Below are positions 26,530-36,072 of a stretch of 64,000 nucleotides of DNA, in pieces (positions within the stretch are counted from its first letter, which is position 1; every line of letters starts with the position of its first letter). The DNA is taken from the NCBI GenBank assembly GCA_024401695.1, contig JAKSKN010000001.1, positions 434,001 to 498,000 of the forward strand. Reading direction: 5' to 3'. Below the pieces are notes generated by a model. That model searched no databases. It was not told the DNA's origin and saw only the letters and a list, made by a program, of their open reading frames with translations. Both the position numbers and the translations under genes were made by a program. The DNA comes from Bacteroidales bacterium. Lineage in GTDB: Bacteria; Bacteroidota; Bacteroidia; Bacteroidales; UBA932.

Positions 26530-29500
26530 TTAGAAGTTAATCTGAGCGCCAATGTTGAAGACACGTGTCATAGGGTAACGTACGCCATAGTCAAGTCCTG
26601 AACCAGGAGCTTCAGGGTCGTTGCCGTCAAACTCTGAGAAGGTGAGAAGATTCTGTCCTGAGAGATAGACACGGATATAGTTGAAGAATGCTGACTGATC
26701 ACGCTTCTTGAAGGTGTAACCGATTTCGACGTTCTTCAGACGGATATACTTGGAATCAATCATCCATGCACGGGAGTCACGGTTGTTGTGGACTCTGTTG
26801 TCGAATGAAATACGAGGCAAGATGGCATTCTGATTGTCCTCTGTCCAGGAATTGTCGGCAACCCACTGGGTGAGGGCAGATGTGTTGGTGGAACCGAACT
26901 GATCGCGGAAATAACCGTTAAGCGTGCGGCTTACGTGATCTGCACCGATCCAGAGCATAGAGAAATCGAGGCCCTTCCAATGCAGCTGGGCATTGAGAGA
27001 GTATGTGATCTCAGGATTGCTGGTATAGCCGAGAGGCTTCTGGTCGTTCTGGTCGATGATGCCGTCACCGTTAAGGTCAACATAGACACAGTCACCATAC
27101 TTGAGGTCGAGGTTCTGGTCCGGCATCTCGGTGCCATACGCTGCCTTGTACCTTTCTTCGGTGCCCGGCTGATAGAACTCGAAGAGATCATAGCCGAACG
27201 GCTGTCCTACAGGAAGACCGGTGTGCTTGAGATATGCGTACAAAGGCTCAACTTCGAGCATTTCAAGAACCTGGTTCCTTGCGAATGCGAAATTAGGAGA
27301 GATTGAGTAGCTGAAATCGCCGATCTTGTCCTCCCAGTTCAAGGTAACTTCAAAACCGTGGTTCTTGACGCGGCCTGAATTCACGTAGCTGGATGGAAGT
27401 GAAGTGACTGCCGGCAGTGTAGATGCGTTGGATACGAGAATATCCTTTCGATCCTCCCAGAAGAAATCAACGTAAGCGTGGAGACGATCCTTGAAGAAGG
27501 CGGCGTCAACACCGACATTGATCTTGCTTGCAGTTTCCCAGGTAACGTTAGGGTTGCCTGAAGTGAGTTCCCTTGCAGCCTGGAGCCAGTCTCCGCTGGT
27601 ACCGAAGTTGGCGCTGCGGGCATAAGGATTGGTGCTCATAGAGCCCTGATAGAACTGCCAGGCGCCTGGAAGGTAGAGGAAGCGGGCACCATTGGTGTTG
27701 TCGTTACCTACAAGACCCCAGGATCCACGGATCTTCAAATAACCGAAGACATCCTTGATAGGCTCCCACCAGTCTTCGCTGGATGGAATCCAACCTACTG
27801 ACACTGAAGGGAACAGACCGTAACGCTTTCCAGGAGCAAAGTTCTCGGAACCGTTGTAGCCGATATTGAAATCAAGGAGATACTTGGTGGCATAGTCGTA
27901 AGTGATACGGCCGACGAGGCCTACATAACCCTTAGGGATTGACTTGTAGAGACTGCCGTCTGAATCCCAAGGATAATAGGTCTTGCTCTGGTTATAGAGG
28001 ACGAGGGCTGTCAGGTTGTGGTTGCCGAACCTGCGGGCATAGTCGAAACTTGCTTCTGCATACCAGTTGCGGTTACCCCATTTGCCTTCGTTGTAAGGAG
28101 TCGGCCAGGTAATGCCTTCCTTTCGGAGAACTTCCTCGCCGTCAACGATTGTGGCAACGTAGGTGAGTCCGGTACCATATCCGTTCTCACGGTTCTTCTG
28201 GGCAGTGTAATCCGAGTTGTAGGATGCCTTTACCTTGAAGTCGAGGCCTTCGGTGATGAAGCCGAGGTCAAGCTTGTACTGAAGGTCGAAGTTGAGGACG
28301 TTGGTGCTTTCATTGACATAACCGAGGTTATAGTAGTTTGAAAGCGCATCGCGGTCATACTGACCTACGAGATTGACATCAGAAACCACGTGACGGCCCT
28401 GGGCATCGATTCCTATACCGGCATACGGTGTTGCACCCTGCAGATAGCGGAAGAGGAAACCTTCGCCGCCACCCATCGTGTTGCGGTCCTGCATACGGCC
28501 GCCGAGGGTGATTGACAGCTGGCTGCGCTTCGATATGTCGATATCAAGGTTTGCGCGATAGTTGAGACGCTGATACTTGAAGGTCTCATTCTTGTCGTTG
28601 GAGAATGTCTTGAACAATGAATCCTGATTCAGGAAACCGGCTGAAATGAAGTAACGGACCCTTTCTGTACCGCCGTTCACATTGACGTTGGCCTGCTCCT
28701 GCCAGGCTGAATTCTTCATGATGTAGTTGATCCAGTCCGTATTCGGGAACGTGGTCGGCATATCACCCTTGCGGAAATGCTCCATGACATCCTGGCTGAA
28801 ACGTATGTCAAGATCCTGATATGGAGTATAGTCTGCGATATTGGTGGTGCCAGGCCACTGACTCATCGGGAGGGCATCGGTGATGCGGGTATAGTTCCAC
28901 ATCCTGCCGTAAGTGTAGGAGTCAGCAAAGTCAATGAACTTCGAAATGGTCTGGATGGCGGCGCTGGCAGAGGCTGTAACCGAAGCCTTGCCGGTAGTAC
29001 CGCGCTTGGTGGTGACAAGGATGACACCGTTCGCACCGCGGACACCGAACACCGCAGTGGCGGATGCATCCTTGAGAACGGATATGCTTTCGATTTCATT
29101 AGGGTCCAACTGTGAGAACGAACGCTCAACACCATCGACCAGGACAAGCGGATCGGCACTGTTCAAAGATCCGACACCGCGGATTCGGATGGTAGGTTCA
29201 TCATCACCAGGCATACCGGATGCCTGAACGGCGGAAACGCCAGGGAGCTGGCCCTGAAGTGCATTTGCGACGTTGGCGACAGGGGCCTTGAGGAGGCCTT
29301 CACCGCTCACCGCCGAAACGGCACCGGTGATGGTGACCTTCTTCTGCTGACCATAAGCGACGACTACAGACTCTTCAATCAGGTGAGAATCAACCTCCAT
29401 CGCAATGGTAAGCTTGCCTCCGGTAACCTCAACGATCTGGGTTGCATACCCGATGCAGGAGATCTCGAGCATAGCGCCACGGGAAACAGAAGGAATGACG

Positions 29501-29691
29501 AAGTTACCGTCAAAATCGGTAACAGTGCCCGTGGTGGTTCCCTGAATCACCACTCCGGCACCAATCAATCCTTCTCCCCGCTCATCAAGGACCTTACCTT
29601 CCACACGCAGATTCTGCGCGAAGGATTGTCCGGGTATCAGGAGCAGAAGCACCAGAAGTCCGAACAGATGAGATAGTTTTTTCCTATTCAT
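26530..29691 (-). CDS. SusC/RagA-family TonB-dependent outer membrane transporter
   Basis: A 1053-residue protein with a signal peptide (ending SFAQ). An N-terminal carboxypeptidase-D regulatory-like domain (VEGKVLDERGEGLIGAGVVI, residues about 28-110) is followed by the SusC plug (VRIRGVGSLNSADPLVLVDG-type motif, SFSQLDPNEIESISVLKDASATAVFG) and a large barrel. It imports oligosaccharides or other large nutrients with its SusD partner (24525-26516). It is the first gene of a five-gene operon. The 117-base region between its ATG and the tRNA-Leu terminator must hold the promoter. No adjacent ECF sigma/anti-sigma pair or hybrid two-component regulator is present. Confidence 0.96.
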   Translation of the reverse strand: MNRKKLSHLFGLLVLLLLIPGQSFAQNLRVEGKVLDERGEGLIGAGVVIQGTTTGTVTDFDGNFVIPSVSRGAMLEISCIGYATQIVEVTGGKLTIAMEVDSHLIEESVVVAYGQQKKVTITGAVSAVSGEGLLKAPVANVANALQGQLPGVSAVQASGMPGDDEPTIRIRGVGSLNSADPLVLVDGVERSFSQLDPNEIESISVLKDASATAVFGVRGANGVILVTTKRGTTGKASVTASASAAIQTISKFIDFADSYTYGRMWNYTRITDALPMSQWPGTTNIADYTPYQDLDIRFSQDVMEHFRKGDMPTTFPNTDWINYIMKNSAWQEQANVNVNGGTERVRYFISAGFLNQDSLFKTFSNDKNETFKYQRLNYRANLDIDISKRSQLSITLGGRMQDRNTMGGGEGFLFRYLQGATPYAGIGIDAQGRHVVSDVNLVGQYDRDALSNYYNLGYVNESTNVLNFDLQYKLDLGFITEGLDFKVKASYNSDYTAQKNRENGYGTGLTYVATIVDGEEVLRKEGITWPTPYNEGKWGNRNWYAEASFDYARRFGNHNLTALVLYNQSKTYYPWDSDGSLYKSIPKGYVGLVGRITYDYATKYLLDFNIGYNGSENFAPGKRYGLFPSVSVGWIPSSEDWWEPIKDVFGYLKIRGSWGLVGNDNTNGARFLYLPGAWQFYQGSMSTNPYARSANFGTSGDWLQAARELTSGNPNVTWETASKINVGVDAAFFKDRLHAYVDFFWEDRKDILVSNASTLPAVTSLPSSYVNSGRVKNHGFEVTLNWEDKIGDFSYSISPNFAFARNQVLEMLEVEPLYAYLKHTGLPVGQPFGYDLFEFYQPGTEERYKAAYGTEMPDQNLDLKYGDCVYVDLNGDGIIDQNDQKPLGYTSNPEITYSLNAQLHWKGLDFSMLWIGADHVSRTLNGYFRDQFGSTNTSALTQWVADNSWTEDNQNAILPRISFDNRVHNNRDSRAWMIDSKYIRLKNVEIGYTFKKRDQSAFFNYIRVYLSGQNLLTFSEFDGNDPEAPGSGLDYGVRYPMTRVFNIGAQINF

Positions 29692-29814
29692 AACTTGTTG
29701 GTTAAAAATTGATTAGATTGTTGCTATATTTTATTGGTTACAAGTCTTGTCCGTGTTTGAACAATATTCAACGAAATATACGGATTTCTTTTGAGACTTG
29801 CGATGTTCGGTATC

Positions 29815-29857
29815 AAAAAAATGGGGTGGAAGCATTGATAACCACTGCTTCCACCCC
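29815..29857 (-). terminator. Terminator of tRNA-Leu
   Basis: A 12-bp perfect stem (GGGGTGGAAGCA at 29823-29834 with TGCTTCCACCCC at 29846-29857) is followed on the minus strand by a T7 run. Confidence 0.85.
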
Positions 29858-29864
29858 TTTGATG

Positions 29865-29947
29865 TGCGCGAGATGAGACTCGAACTCACACAGGTTTTAC
29901 CCCACTAGCTCCTGAAACTAGCGCGTCTACCATTTCGCCACCCGCGC
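29865..29947 (-). tRNA. tRNA-Leu (CAG anticodon)
   Basis: On the minus strand the gene begins GCGCGGG and ends CTCGCGC plus discriminator A. The anticodon stem-loop CTAGT-TTCAGGA-GCTAG gives CAG (decoding CUG), and a long variable arm marks a class II tRNA. The T loop is TTCGAGT. CCA is not encoded. Confidence 0.95.
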
Positions 29948-29976
29948 AAGGATTGGAGTGCAAATATACAACATTT

Positions 29977-30528
29977 TCAAAAAATATATGTCAATGCCAG
30001 CATAATGTCGCCCGGTTTGACAAAATATTTGCCTCCATCCGCAATAATACGCCCGCAAGTCTGGCAGGCGTAGGTCGTAAACCTGTCATATCCAAGCCAT
30101 ACGCCGACCCCTACATCAATGTTCATATGTTTGTTGAGCATATAGGTGTACCCTCCGCCCAATATACCCCCGAAACGGTCTCCCTCGGACGTTTCCCGGG
30201 AGACAAATCCTCCGTGGTTATATTCCTGATAGCGCAAGGTGCCTGAAAGCCACCAGCCGGAATAGCTGTGCCACGGCCAGAAGCGGGCGCCGGCGCTGTA
30301 TGAAAGCTGCCGGCTCCTGGCCTCCTCCTCCCCCGACCCATAGCTGAAAGGATTGTATTTCATCCCCGCATTCACGCTCCAATGTCTGCTTACGGCATAG
30401 GAAGCCTGAAGATTGATGGTGCCGAGGTTTGCATAATCAAGCACGTTCGTTGAAATTGCGAAGTCCTGGGCAGAGCCCGGTTTCGCGCCGGCGCAGAGCG
30501 CCAGCAATACCAAAATCATTCTCCTCAT
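29977..30528 (-). CDS. DUF3575 family exported protein
   Basis: A 183-residue protein with a signal peptide (ending GSAQ). A compact beta-rich sequence contains STNVLDYANLGTINLQASYAVSRHWSVNAG and ends in LTYIF, typical of small outer-membrane beta-barrels of the DUF3575 group. A Cys pair (ACQTCGR) lies near the C-terminus. It begins one base after the stop of the HExxH lipoprotein gene, so both are translated as a unit. Function is unknown; an outer-membrane location is inferred. Confidence 0.75.
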   Translation of the reverse strand: MRRMILVLLALCAGAKPGSAQDFAISTNVLDYANLGTINLQASYAVSRHWSVNAGMKYNPFSYGSGEEEARSRQLSYSAGARFWPWHSYSGWWLSGTLRYQEYNHGGFVSRETSEGDRFGGILGGGYTYMLNKHMNIDVGVGVWLGYDRFTTYACQTCGRIIADGGKYFVKPGDIMLALTYIF

Positions 30529-32109
30529 TCAATTATACCTCTCGAAGGCTTGATTAATAGTGTTTTTCAGTTCAGGATACAGACTCGTCAGCTTCTTGCG
30601 GAGCATATCGATATCCGTTATGTCCGAGCTCAGCGCATCATACGTCTTTCCTCTCGTCAAACCTTTTGAATCAAGGTTCACCAATATCTGAGGCCGGAAC
30701 CAGTATGATGTTCCGAATGCGGCCGCCGCATCTCCGAATTTCTCCCTGTAGAACATCGTCTGGACATAATATGCCCACATCTCTCCGATCTCACAATAGC
30801 CGTGGCCGTCCTCCATACCTGTCCCATAGGTGACAAAGCCGGAAGTGACGAATGACTTGACCACAAATTTGATGTACGCATCCCAATATTTCACTCCAAC
30901 CTGCATGAAGTGGCTCGCGTGCGCCATCTCGTGTATGGCATGCGAATATATCGTCGAATAATCGTTGCTGTCCCTGAGGCCCATCGTAATGTCAGGAAGG
31001 AACATCTTGACCAGGAAAGTGTAATCCGCGAAATATTCTCCAAGCAGCGAATTGTCAATGACCGGCCCCTGCTGAAGCATAGGCGCAGAACTGCAGGCAA
31101 GATTCTTGAACAGCCAGAGCCTCAGGTTTGCAGGCGGTTTGCGGATGTCCGTCCTTTCACAATCCTTGTAATAATCATATCCAGCATTGTTCACTGCGCA
31201 GCGGCTGAACAGTATCTTTTCAGAATTTTCATCAACGGTTATGTCATAGCCATCAGGGCTGTGCTTGCCGAAAGAAGATACCGATGCCGGAACCAGTATG
31301 AGATTGAATCCGATGCCAAAGCCCATCTTGTTCTTGAACACCAGCCTGTAGCGGACATCAGAACTGAAGGACTTCCCCATCCTGTAATTTCCATCCTCAT
31401 CAGTGAAGGCACCGGCAAATTTCACGAAGCAGTTGCAGGACACCTTTACACCCTTTACGCCCACATATTCTCCCTTCGTGTTATCCAGAATGGTCACACG
31501 CCCCGAAGGCACACCGTCGCCGTCATCAGCTTTGGTGCCACGATCAAGCATAGCCTCATTTCCCGTAAGCCTGTACGATTCGCGCTCCACGGCATTCCAG
31601 TCCACCCAGTCCGCCTTTGTCCCGCCTCCGGCATTCTCAGCCAGGAAGCACTCGTCAAGTATTTCATACCTGATTTTCTTCGGGAAGGCAAAGTCCTTGC
31701 TGACCACAGCGTATTGCCAGGTGATTTTTCCTTCGGCAAGCTCGGGATCGTGATAATAGTCCCCCTCCCTGAGTATCCGGTAATCTACCGGATGGTCGAG
31801 CATCTCCACGCCGATATTCTGGAGGAGTTCATACTGCGCTTCATTTTCAGGCAGGAACCTGACATAATAATCCGTCGGCTCCACAGGCACACGCGATGCC
31901 TTCGTGCCATAGACGGATTCAAGGGCACGCGACATATTCTCCACCGTGTATGGGTCATCCAGTTTCTCACCGAGCACAATCATATCAGAATCTTCCTTCA
32001 CCACACGCGGCTCGTCAATGACGGCGGGAGAAAACAGACTGCCGTTGCAGGCGGCACACAAAAAAAGCAGAGGCAGAATTTTGGCAAAATGTTTCATATC
32101 GAGTTTCAT
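30529..32109 (-). CDS. Lipoprotein with HExxH metallopeptidase-like motif
   Basis: A 526-residue protein with a lipoprotein signal (LLFLCAAC). No family is recognised over most of its length. It contains AIHEMAHASHF near residue 390, matching the zincin HExxH signature. A downstream Glu is present in GYCEIGEMWAYYVQ, about 65 residues later, which would suit a gluzincin-type third ligand. A surface or periplasmic zinc protease is inferred, not shown. ATG 32109 is chosen; ATG 32097 four codons later also gives a good signal peptide. The DUF3575 gene follows with no gap. Confidence 0.65.
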   Translation of the reverse strand: MKLDMKHFAKILPLLFLCAACNGSLFSPAVIDEPRVVKEDSDMIVLGEKLDDPYTVENMSRALESVYGTKASRVPVEPTDYYVRFLPENEAQYELLQNIGVEMLDHPVDYRILREGDYYHDPELAEGKITWQYAVVSKDFAFPKKIRYEILDECFLAENAGGGTKADWVDWNAVERESYRLTGNEAMLDRGTKADDGDGVPSGRVTILDNTKGEYVGVKGVKVSCNCFVKFAGAFTDEDGNYRMGKSFSSDVRYRLVFKNKMGFGIGFNLILVPASVSSFGKHSPDGYDITVDENSEKILFSRCAVNNAGYDYYKDCERTDIRKPPANLRLWLFKNLACSSAPMLQQGPVIDNSLLGEYFADYTFLVKMFLPDITMGLRDSNDYSTIYSHAIHEMAHASHFMQVGVKYWDAYIKFVVKSFVTSGFVTYGTGMEDGHGYCEIGEMWAYYVQTMFYREKFGDAAAAFGTSYWFRPQILVNLDSKGLTRGKTYDALSSDITDIDMLRKKLTSLYPELKNTINQAFERYN

Positions 32110-32176
32110 TTGTTCCGACGCAAAGGTCTGCAAGAGCATCCGTTTTGAATGCAGAACAAACGTTTATCCGACAAAA

Positions 32177-32205
32177 AAGCCCCTGCACTTACGTACAAGG
32201 GCTTT
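32177..32205 (-). terminator. Terminator of the ftsY-pheT-DUF4296-deoC operon
   Basis: The stem AAAGCCC/GGGCTTT is followed on the minus strand by a T6 run and lies about 45 bases beyond the deoC stop. Confidence 0.7.
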
Positions 32206-32250
32206 ATTTCGATATAAGGATTTGAATGAAAACCTAAGGAAAAGACTTTT

Positions 32251-33141
32251 TCAGAAGAATTTTACCGTCTCATTCTCGATCGCGCTCATAAGGCTGTTGC
32301 CGAGGCGGCTCACTCCGAAACGGAAATAATCCTTATTCATCCATTCTTCTCCAAGCACATCGAGGCCGATAGAATAGTAGTCAAGCGCATCGTCTGCGTT
32401 GGAAATGCCGCCGGCAGCCTTGAAACCGACCTTGCGTCCTGTCTTTTCATAATATTTCCTGATGCAGGAACACATAACGAAAGCTGCCATAGGGGTGGCG
32501 TTGACATCCACTTTTCCGGTAGAGGTCTTTATGAAATCCGCGCCGGCCTCCATTGCGAGGAAAGAAGCTTCTGCAATGAGTTCGGGAGAGCCGAGGAGTC
32601 CCGTCTCAAGAATGACCTTGAGGATCACCTTCCGCCCCTGTGCCGCTGCTTCGGCGTCAATGGCCTTCTTCATCTCAATGATCTCGCCGGACGCCTTTGC
32701 ATAGTCTCCTGCAAGGAAAGAATTGAGGGCGAGGACGATGTCGACCTCGTCAGCCCCATCCCTCACCGCCAGTTCACATTCGCGGACCTTGACTTCAAGG
32801 AAACTCTGGGCAGACGGGAAACAGCTGGATACCGTGGTGACGTGGACATCCTTGTCGGCGCGATGGTCGCGGACAACGGATGCGAAATTAGGGAACACAC
32901 AGATGGATGCAGGAAGAGGATATGAAGGATACTCCTTCTGCAGGGCATTGGTCTTATCGACAAGCCTGATCACCGATTCTTCAGTATCGTTGGTGTGAAG
33001 GGTGGTCAGGTCCATAAGGGAAAAGCACTTCTTCAGAATTTCTGCGTTCTTCAGCGTTCCAGGGTGATGTGTTTTTCCTTGAGCGTATGCTTCAATTTCG
33101 GAAGCGGCGGGATTGAATCCGTATTTCTCTGAGTATGACAT
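32251..33141 (-). CDS. deoC: Deoxyribose-phosphate aldolase
   Basis: A 296-residue class I aldolase splitting 2-deoxyribose-5-phosphate into glyceraldehyde-3-phosphate and acetaldehyde. LKVILETGLL and ADFIKTSTGKVDVNAT (Schiff-base Lys in KTSTGK) are diagnostic, and FKAAGGISNADDAL follows. The protein has the N-terminal extension usual in Bacteroidales DeoC (to about residue 40). The first 91 bases overlap the 3' end of the DUF4296 gene in another frame; the extension before MDLTTLHTNDTEESV looks real, so the overlap appears genuine. It is the last gene of the ftsY-pheT operon. Confidence 0.95.
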   Translation of the reverse strand: MSYSEKYGFNPAASEIEAYAQGKTHHPGTLKNAEILKKCFSLMDLTTLHTNDTEESVIRLVDKTNALQKEYPSYPLPASICVFPNFASVVRDHRADKDVHVTTVSSCFPSAQSFLEVKVRECELAVRDGADEVDIVLALNSFLAGDYAKASGEIIEMKKAIDAEAAAQGRKVILKVILETGLLGSPELIAEASFLAMEAGADFIKTSTGKVDVNATPMAAFVMCSCIRKYYEKTGRKVGFKAAGGISNADDALDYYSIGLDVLGEEWMNKDYFRFGVSRLGNSLMSAIENETVKFF

Positions 33142-33614
33142 TCTTCTATTATGTGTTTTGATTTATCATCAAGATACTTGAGTACATCTATGTCCCAGCG
33201 GATGGAATCGGCGTCAAAGTCGATTTCCGTGTGTTTCAGATACGGGGCATTCAGTCTGTTGATCGAATCCCTGACCGCTATGAATTTCCTGAGGGCATCA
33301 TACTCGCGTCTTAATTTCTCTGCAGCTGCGGCAGTGATTTTCTGGAATTCTTCGGGACGGTCTATGTAATGGTCCAACGACTTGTAATAGTCCTCGCGCG
33401 AATAACCATATTTCTCAAAAACCGCATCGTAAAGCAGCATCGTGTCCACCCGGGGCCGGACAGACGAGTGCCTGTTGACCCACTGGTCCGCCAGGAACAT
33501 ATCGGCATAGATATCGGACAGACGGTTGGCCGGAATCACCGTCGCACGTGAGCCGCAGCCCGCGATGCCGGAAAGCATCGCGAAACCGAGAACTATCAGT
33601 CCGACCTTCTTCAT
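33051..33614 (-). CDS. DUF4296 lipoprotein
   Basis: A 187-residue protein with a lipoprotein signal (LSGIAGCGS). It has the DUF4296 pattern: LSDIYADMFLADQWVN, then a Tyr-rich helix YDAVFEKYGYSREDYYKSLDHY-like region and a charged helical tail. It occurs only in Bacteroidota and its function is unknown. It starts 14 bases after pheT and its last 91 bases overlap deoC. Confidence 0.82.
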   Translation of the reverse strand: MKKVGLIVLGFAMLSGIAGCGSRATVIPANRLSDIYADMFLADQWVNRHSSVRPRVDTMLLYDAVFEKYGYSREDYYKSLDHYIDRPEEFQKITAAAAEKLRREYDALRKFIAVRDSINRLNAPYLKHTEIDFDADSIRWDIDVLKYLDDKSKHIIEECHTQRNTDSIPPLPKLKHTLKEKHITLER

Positions 33615-33628
33615 AAAAAACAGGCAAT

Positions 33629-36070
33629 CTATCTGAGCTGCGCTCCGAACTGAGCCTGGAAGGTTGTGAGCAACCTTTCCATAAGCCGTTCGGTATCCTG
33701 GTCAGTAAGGGTCTTCTCAAGGTCCTGAATGACAAAACTGAGAGCATACTGCTTCTTGCCGGCAGGAATTTTGTCGCCACGGTAAACATCAAACAGACCG
33801 ACCTGCTTGAGCAGGCCCTTGGACTGCTTGAACGCAGCAGCACGAAGCTGCTCGTAAGTCACGTTCTCGTCGAGAAGAAGTGCAAGGTCACGGCGGACCT
33901 CAGGGAACTTAGGCAGTTCCTTGAATGCCACCTTGTCGCGCTTCACGAGTTCAAACAGGACCTTCCAATTGATCTCCGCTGCAAAGACAGGTTGCTTGAC
34001 TCCGAATTTCCTGGCCAGTGCAGGATTGACCGTGCCCATCACGGCAAGCTGCTGGCCCTTGCCCGGAAGCTTGTATATCATTCCTTCAGAGAATATGTCT
34101 GCCGGAGCCGGCTCGTTCCAAAGCTGGTAGATATCTGTGCCGAAGCGCTTGAGAAGCAGTTCCAGATAACCCTTGAGCTGATAATAGCTGCTCTTCCCCG
34201 CCTCGGTGCGCCAGGACTTGTCCGGAGTGCCGGTTATCATAAGGGTGAAGCACTGATGCTCTTCGTATCCTTCGAGGGTTTCGCCATTCTTCTCAGGAAG
34301 CCTCTGATATACGCTTCCATACTCAAAGGTCTTCAGGGATCCTATCTGACGGTTCACATTGTATGCGACGACCTCGAGTCCGCTGAGGATCAAGGTCTGA
34401 CGAAGAACGTTCAGATCCTGGCTGAGAGGGTTTACGATGCGGACGCAATGGTCTGCAGGGTAGGTCTTGAGTTTATCATAATACTCGCCCTTGGTGAGGG
34501 AGTTGTTCATTATTTCCGTAAAACCGTTGGCGGCAAGGAAGTTGGAGATCCCATTGCGGACCGCCTCGGGCTGAGGGGAAGGTGTAGCGTTCACGGACAT
34601 TTTCATATGGCGTGGCAGCTCGATGTTGTTGTAGCCGTAGATTCTGAGTATCTCCTCAACCACGTCACATTCCCTGGTTACGTCAATCATATATGACGGA
34701 GCAAGCACTTTCGCACCATCGGCACTCTTTGACACGAAGTCATACTGGAGCCAGCCGAGAATATTCTCGATCACGTCGTGGCCTATTTTCTTGCCTATGA
34801 AAGACTCGATGCGATTGTAGTCAAGGTCGATTGCGGCGCGGGATATCTTTTCCGGATAAACCTCCTGAATACCGCCTGTAACGGTGCCGCCGGCGCATTC
34901 CTGGATAAGCAGGACGGCGCGCTTAAGCGCAAACAGAGGAACCTCTGGATCGGCCCCGCGCTCATAACGGAAGGATGCATCGGTCTGAAGAGTCTGGCTC
35001 TTGGAAGTCCTGCGGATTGACGCCGGGTCAAAATATGCGCTTTCCACGAACACATCGACAGTGTCATCGGTTACTCCGGAGTCCTCGCCGCCGAACACTC
35101 CCGCAATGCACATCGGAGAAGAAGCGTTGGCAATGACCATATCGGTGGCGGCAAGCTTGCGCTCGACACCGTCGAGGGTCTTGATAGTCTCGCCTGCAGC
35201 AGCTCGGCGAACAATCACCTTGCCTCCCTCGATCCTGGATGCATCGAAGGTATGGAGAGGCTGTCCGAGCTCAAAGAGCACGAAGTTCGAGATATCGACG
35301 ATATTGTTGATCGGGCGGCTGCCTATGCTCTCAAGCTTCTTTCTGAGCCACTCCGGCGACGGGCCGACCTTGATGCCCCTGACGGTGATTCCCGTATAGC
35401 GGGGAGCGCCCTTGCTGTCAAGGACTTCAACGGGGATGCCCTCGCCGGCGCCCTCCTTGAAAGCATCGACCGACGGCTTGCAGAGCTCGCACGGGATGTT
35501 GTTAAGCCTGAGATACGCATAGAGGTCACGTGCCACGCCCCAGTGGGAAGCGGCATCCACGCGGTTCGCCGTGATCTCATATTCGATGACCGCCGACGTC
35601 TCGAGCTTGAGGTATTCCTTTGCCGGGGTGCCGACCTTGGCATCTGCAGGGAGTACCATAATGCCTTCGTGGCTGGTTCCGATACCGAGCTCGTCTTCGG
35701 CACATATCATACCGAAGCTCTCTATTCCACGGATCTTGGATTTCTTGATCTTGAAGTCGCCGGGGAGGACCGCTCCGATCTGAGCGAAAAGAACCTTCTG
35801 TCCGGCAGCCACGTTAGGCGCGCCGCATACGACCTGCACCGGCTCAGCGCCACCGTCGTTGACTGTAGTGACGTGAAGGTGGTCAGAATCGGGGTGCGGC
35901 TCACAGGTGAGCACCTCTGCAACGACAACGTTTGCGAGGCCGCCTTCGACAGCCTCCTGCTCCTCTACACCGTCGACCTCGATACCTATCGAAGTCATTG
36001 CATCAGCCACCTGCTGCGGGTTGAGGTCGCACTTCAAATAATCCTTTAACCAATTGTAAGAGACTTTCAT
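33629..36070 (-). CDS. pheT: Phenylalanyl-tRNA synthetase beta subunit
   Basis: An 813-residue subunit of the (alpha-beta)2 enzyme. The N-terminal EMAP-type tRNA-binding domain (VVVAEVLTCEPHPDSDHLHV, residues about 45-150) is followed by the B3/B4 editing domain, B5, the catalytic-like core (TSKSQTLQTDASFRYERGADPE) and the C-terminal FDX-ACB anticodon-binding domain (KFPEVRRDLALLLDENVTYEQL). Length is normal. It starts 2 bases after ftsY. pheS is not in the window, as is usual for Bacteroidota, where pheS and pheT are often unlinked. Confidence 0.97.
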   Translation of the reverse strand: MKVSYNWLKDYLKCDLNPQQVADAMTSIGIEVDGVEEQEAVEGGLANVVVAEVLTCEPHPDSDHLHVTTVNDGGAEPVQVVCGAPNVAAGQKVLFAQIGAVLPGDFKIKKSKIRGIESFGMICAEDELGIGTSHEGIMVLPADAKVGTPAKEYLKLETSAVIEYEITANRVDAASHWGVARDLYAYLRLNNIPCELCKPSVDAFKEGAGEGIPVEVLDSKGAPRYTGITVRGIKVGPSPEWLRKKLESIGSRPINNIVDISNFVLFELGQPLHTFDASRIEGGKVIVRRAAAGETIKTLDGVERKLAATDMVIANASSPMCIAGVFGGEDSGVTDDTVDVFVESAYFDPASIRRTSKSQTLQTDASFRYERGADPEVPLFALKRAVLLIQECAGGTVTGGIQEVYPEKISRAAIDLDYNRIESFIGKKIGHDVIENILGWLQYDFVSKSADGAKVLAPSYMIDVTRECDVVEEILRIYGYNNIELPRHMKMSVNATPSPQPEAVRNGISNFLAANGFTEIMNNSLTKGEYYDKLKTYPADHCVRIVNPLSQDLNVLRQTLILSGLEVVAYNVNRQIGSLKTFEYGSVYQRLPEKNGETLEGYEEHQCFTLMITGTPDKSWRTEAGKSSYYQLKGYLELLLKRFGTDIYQLWNEPAPADIFSEGMIYKLPGKGQQLAVMGTVNPALARKFGVKQPVFAAEINWKVLFELVKRDKVAFKELPKFPEVRRDLALLLDENVTYEQLRAAAFKQSKGLLKQVGLFDVYRGDKIPAGKKQYALSFVIQDLEKTLTDQDTERLMERLLTTFQAQFGAQLR

Positions 36071-36072
36071 AT

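Noticed and set aside
30910..32148. Plus-strand frame of 412 codons opposite the HExxH lipoprotein
   Set aside because: The minus-strand gene has a lipoprotein signal, coupling to DUF3575 and a metallopeptidase-like motif. The antisense product lacks any of these and is His/Arg-rich, as expected of a shadow.
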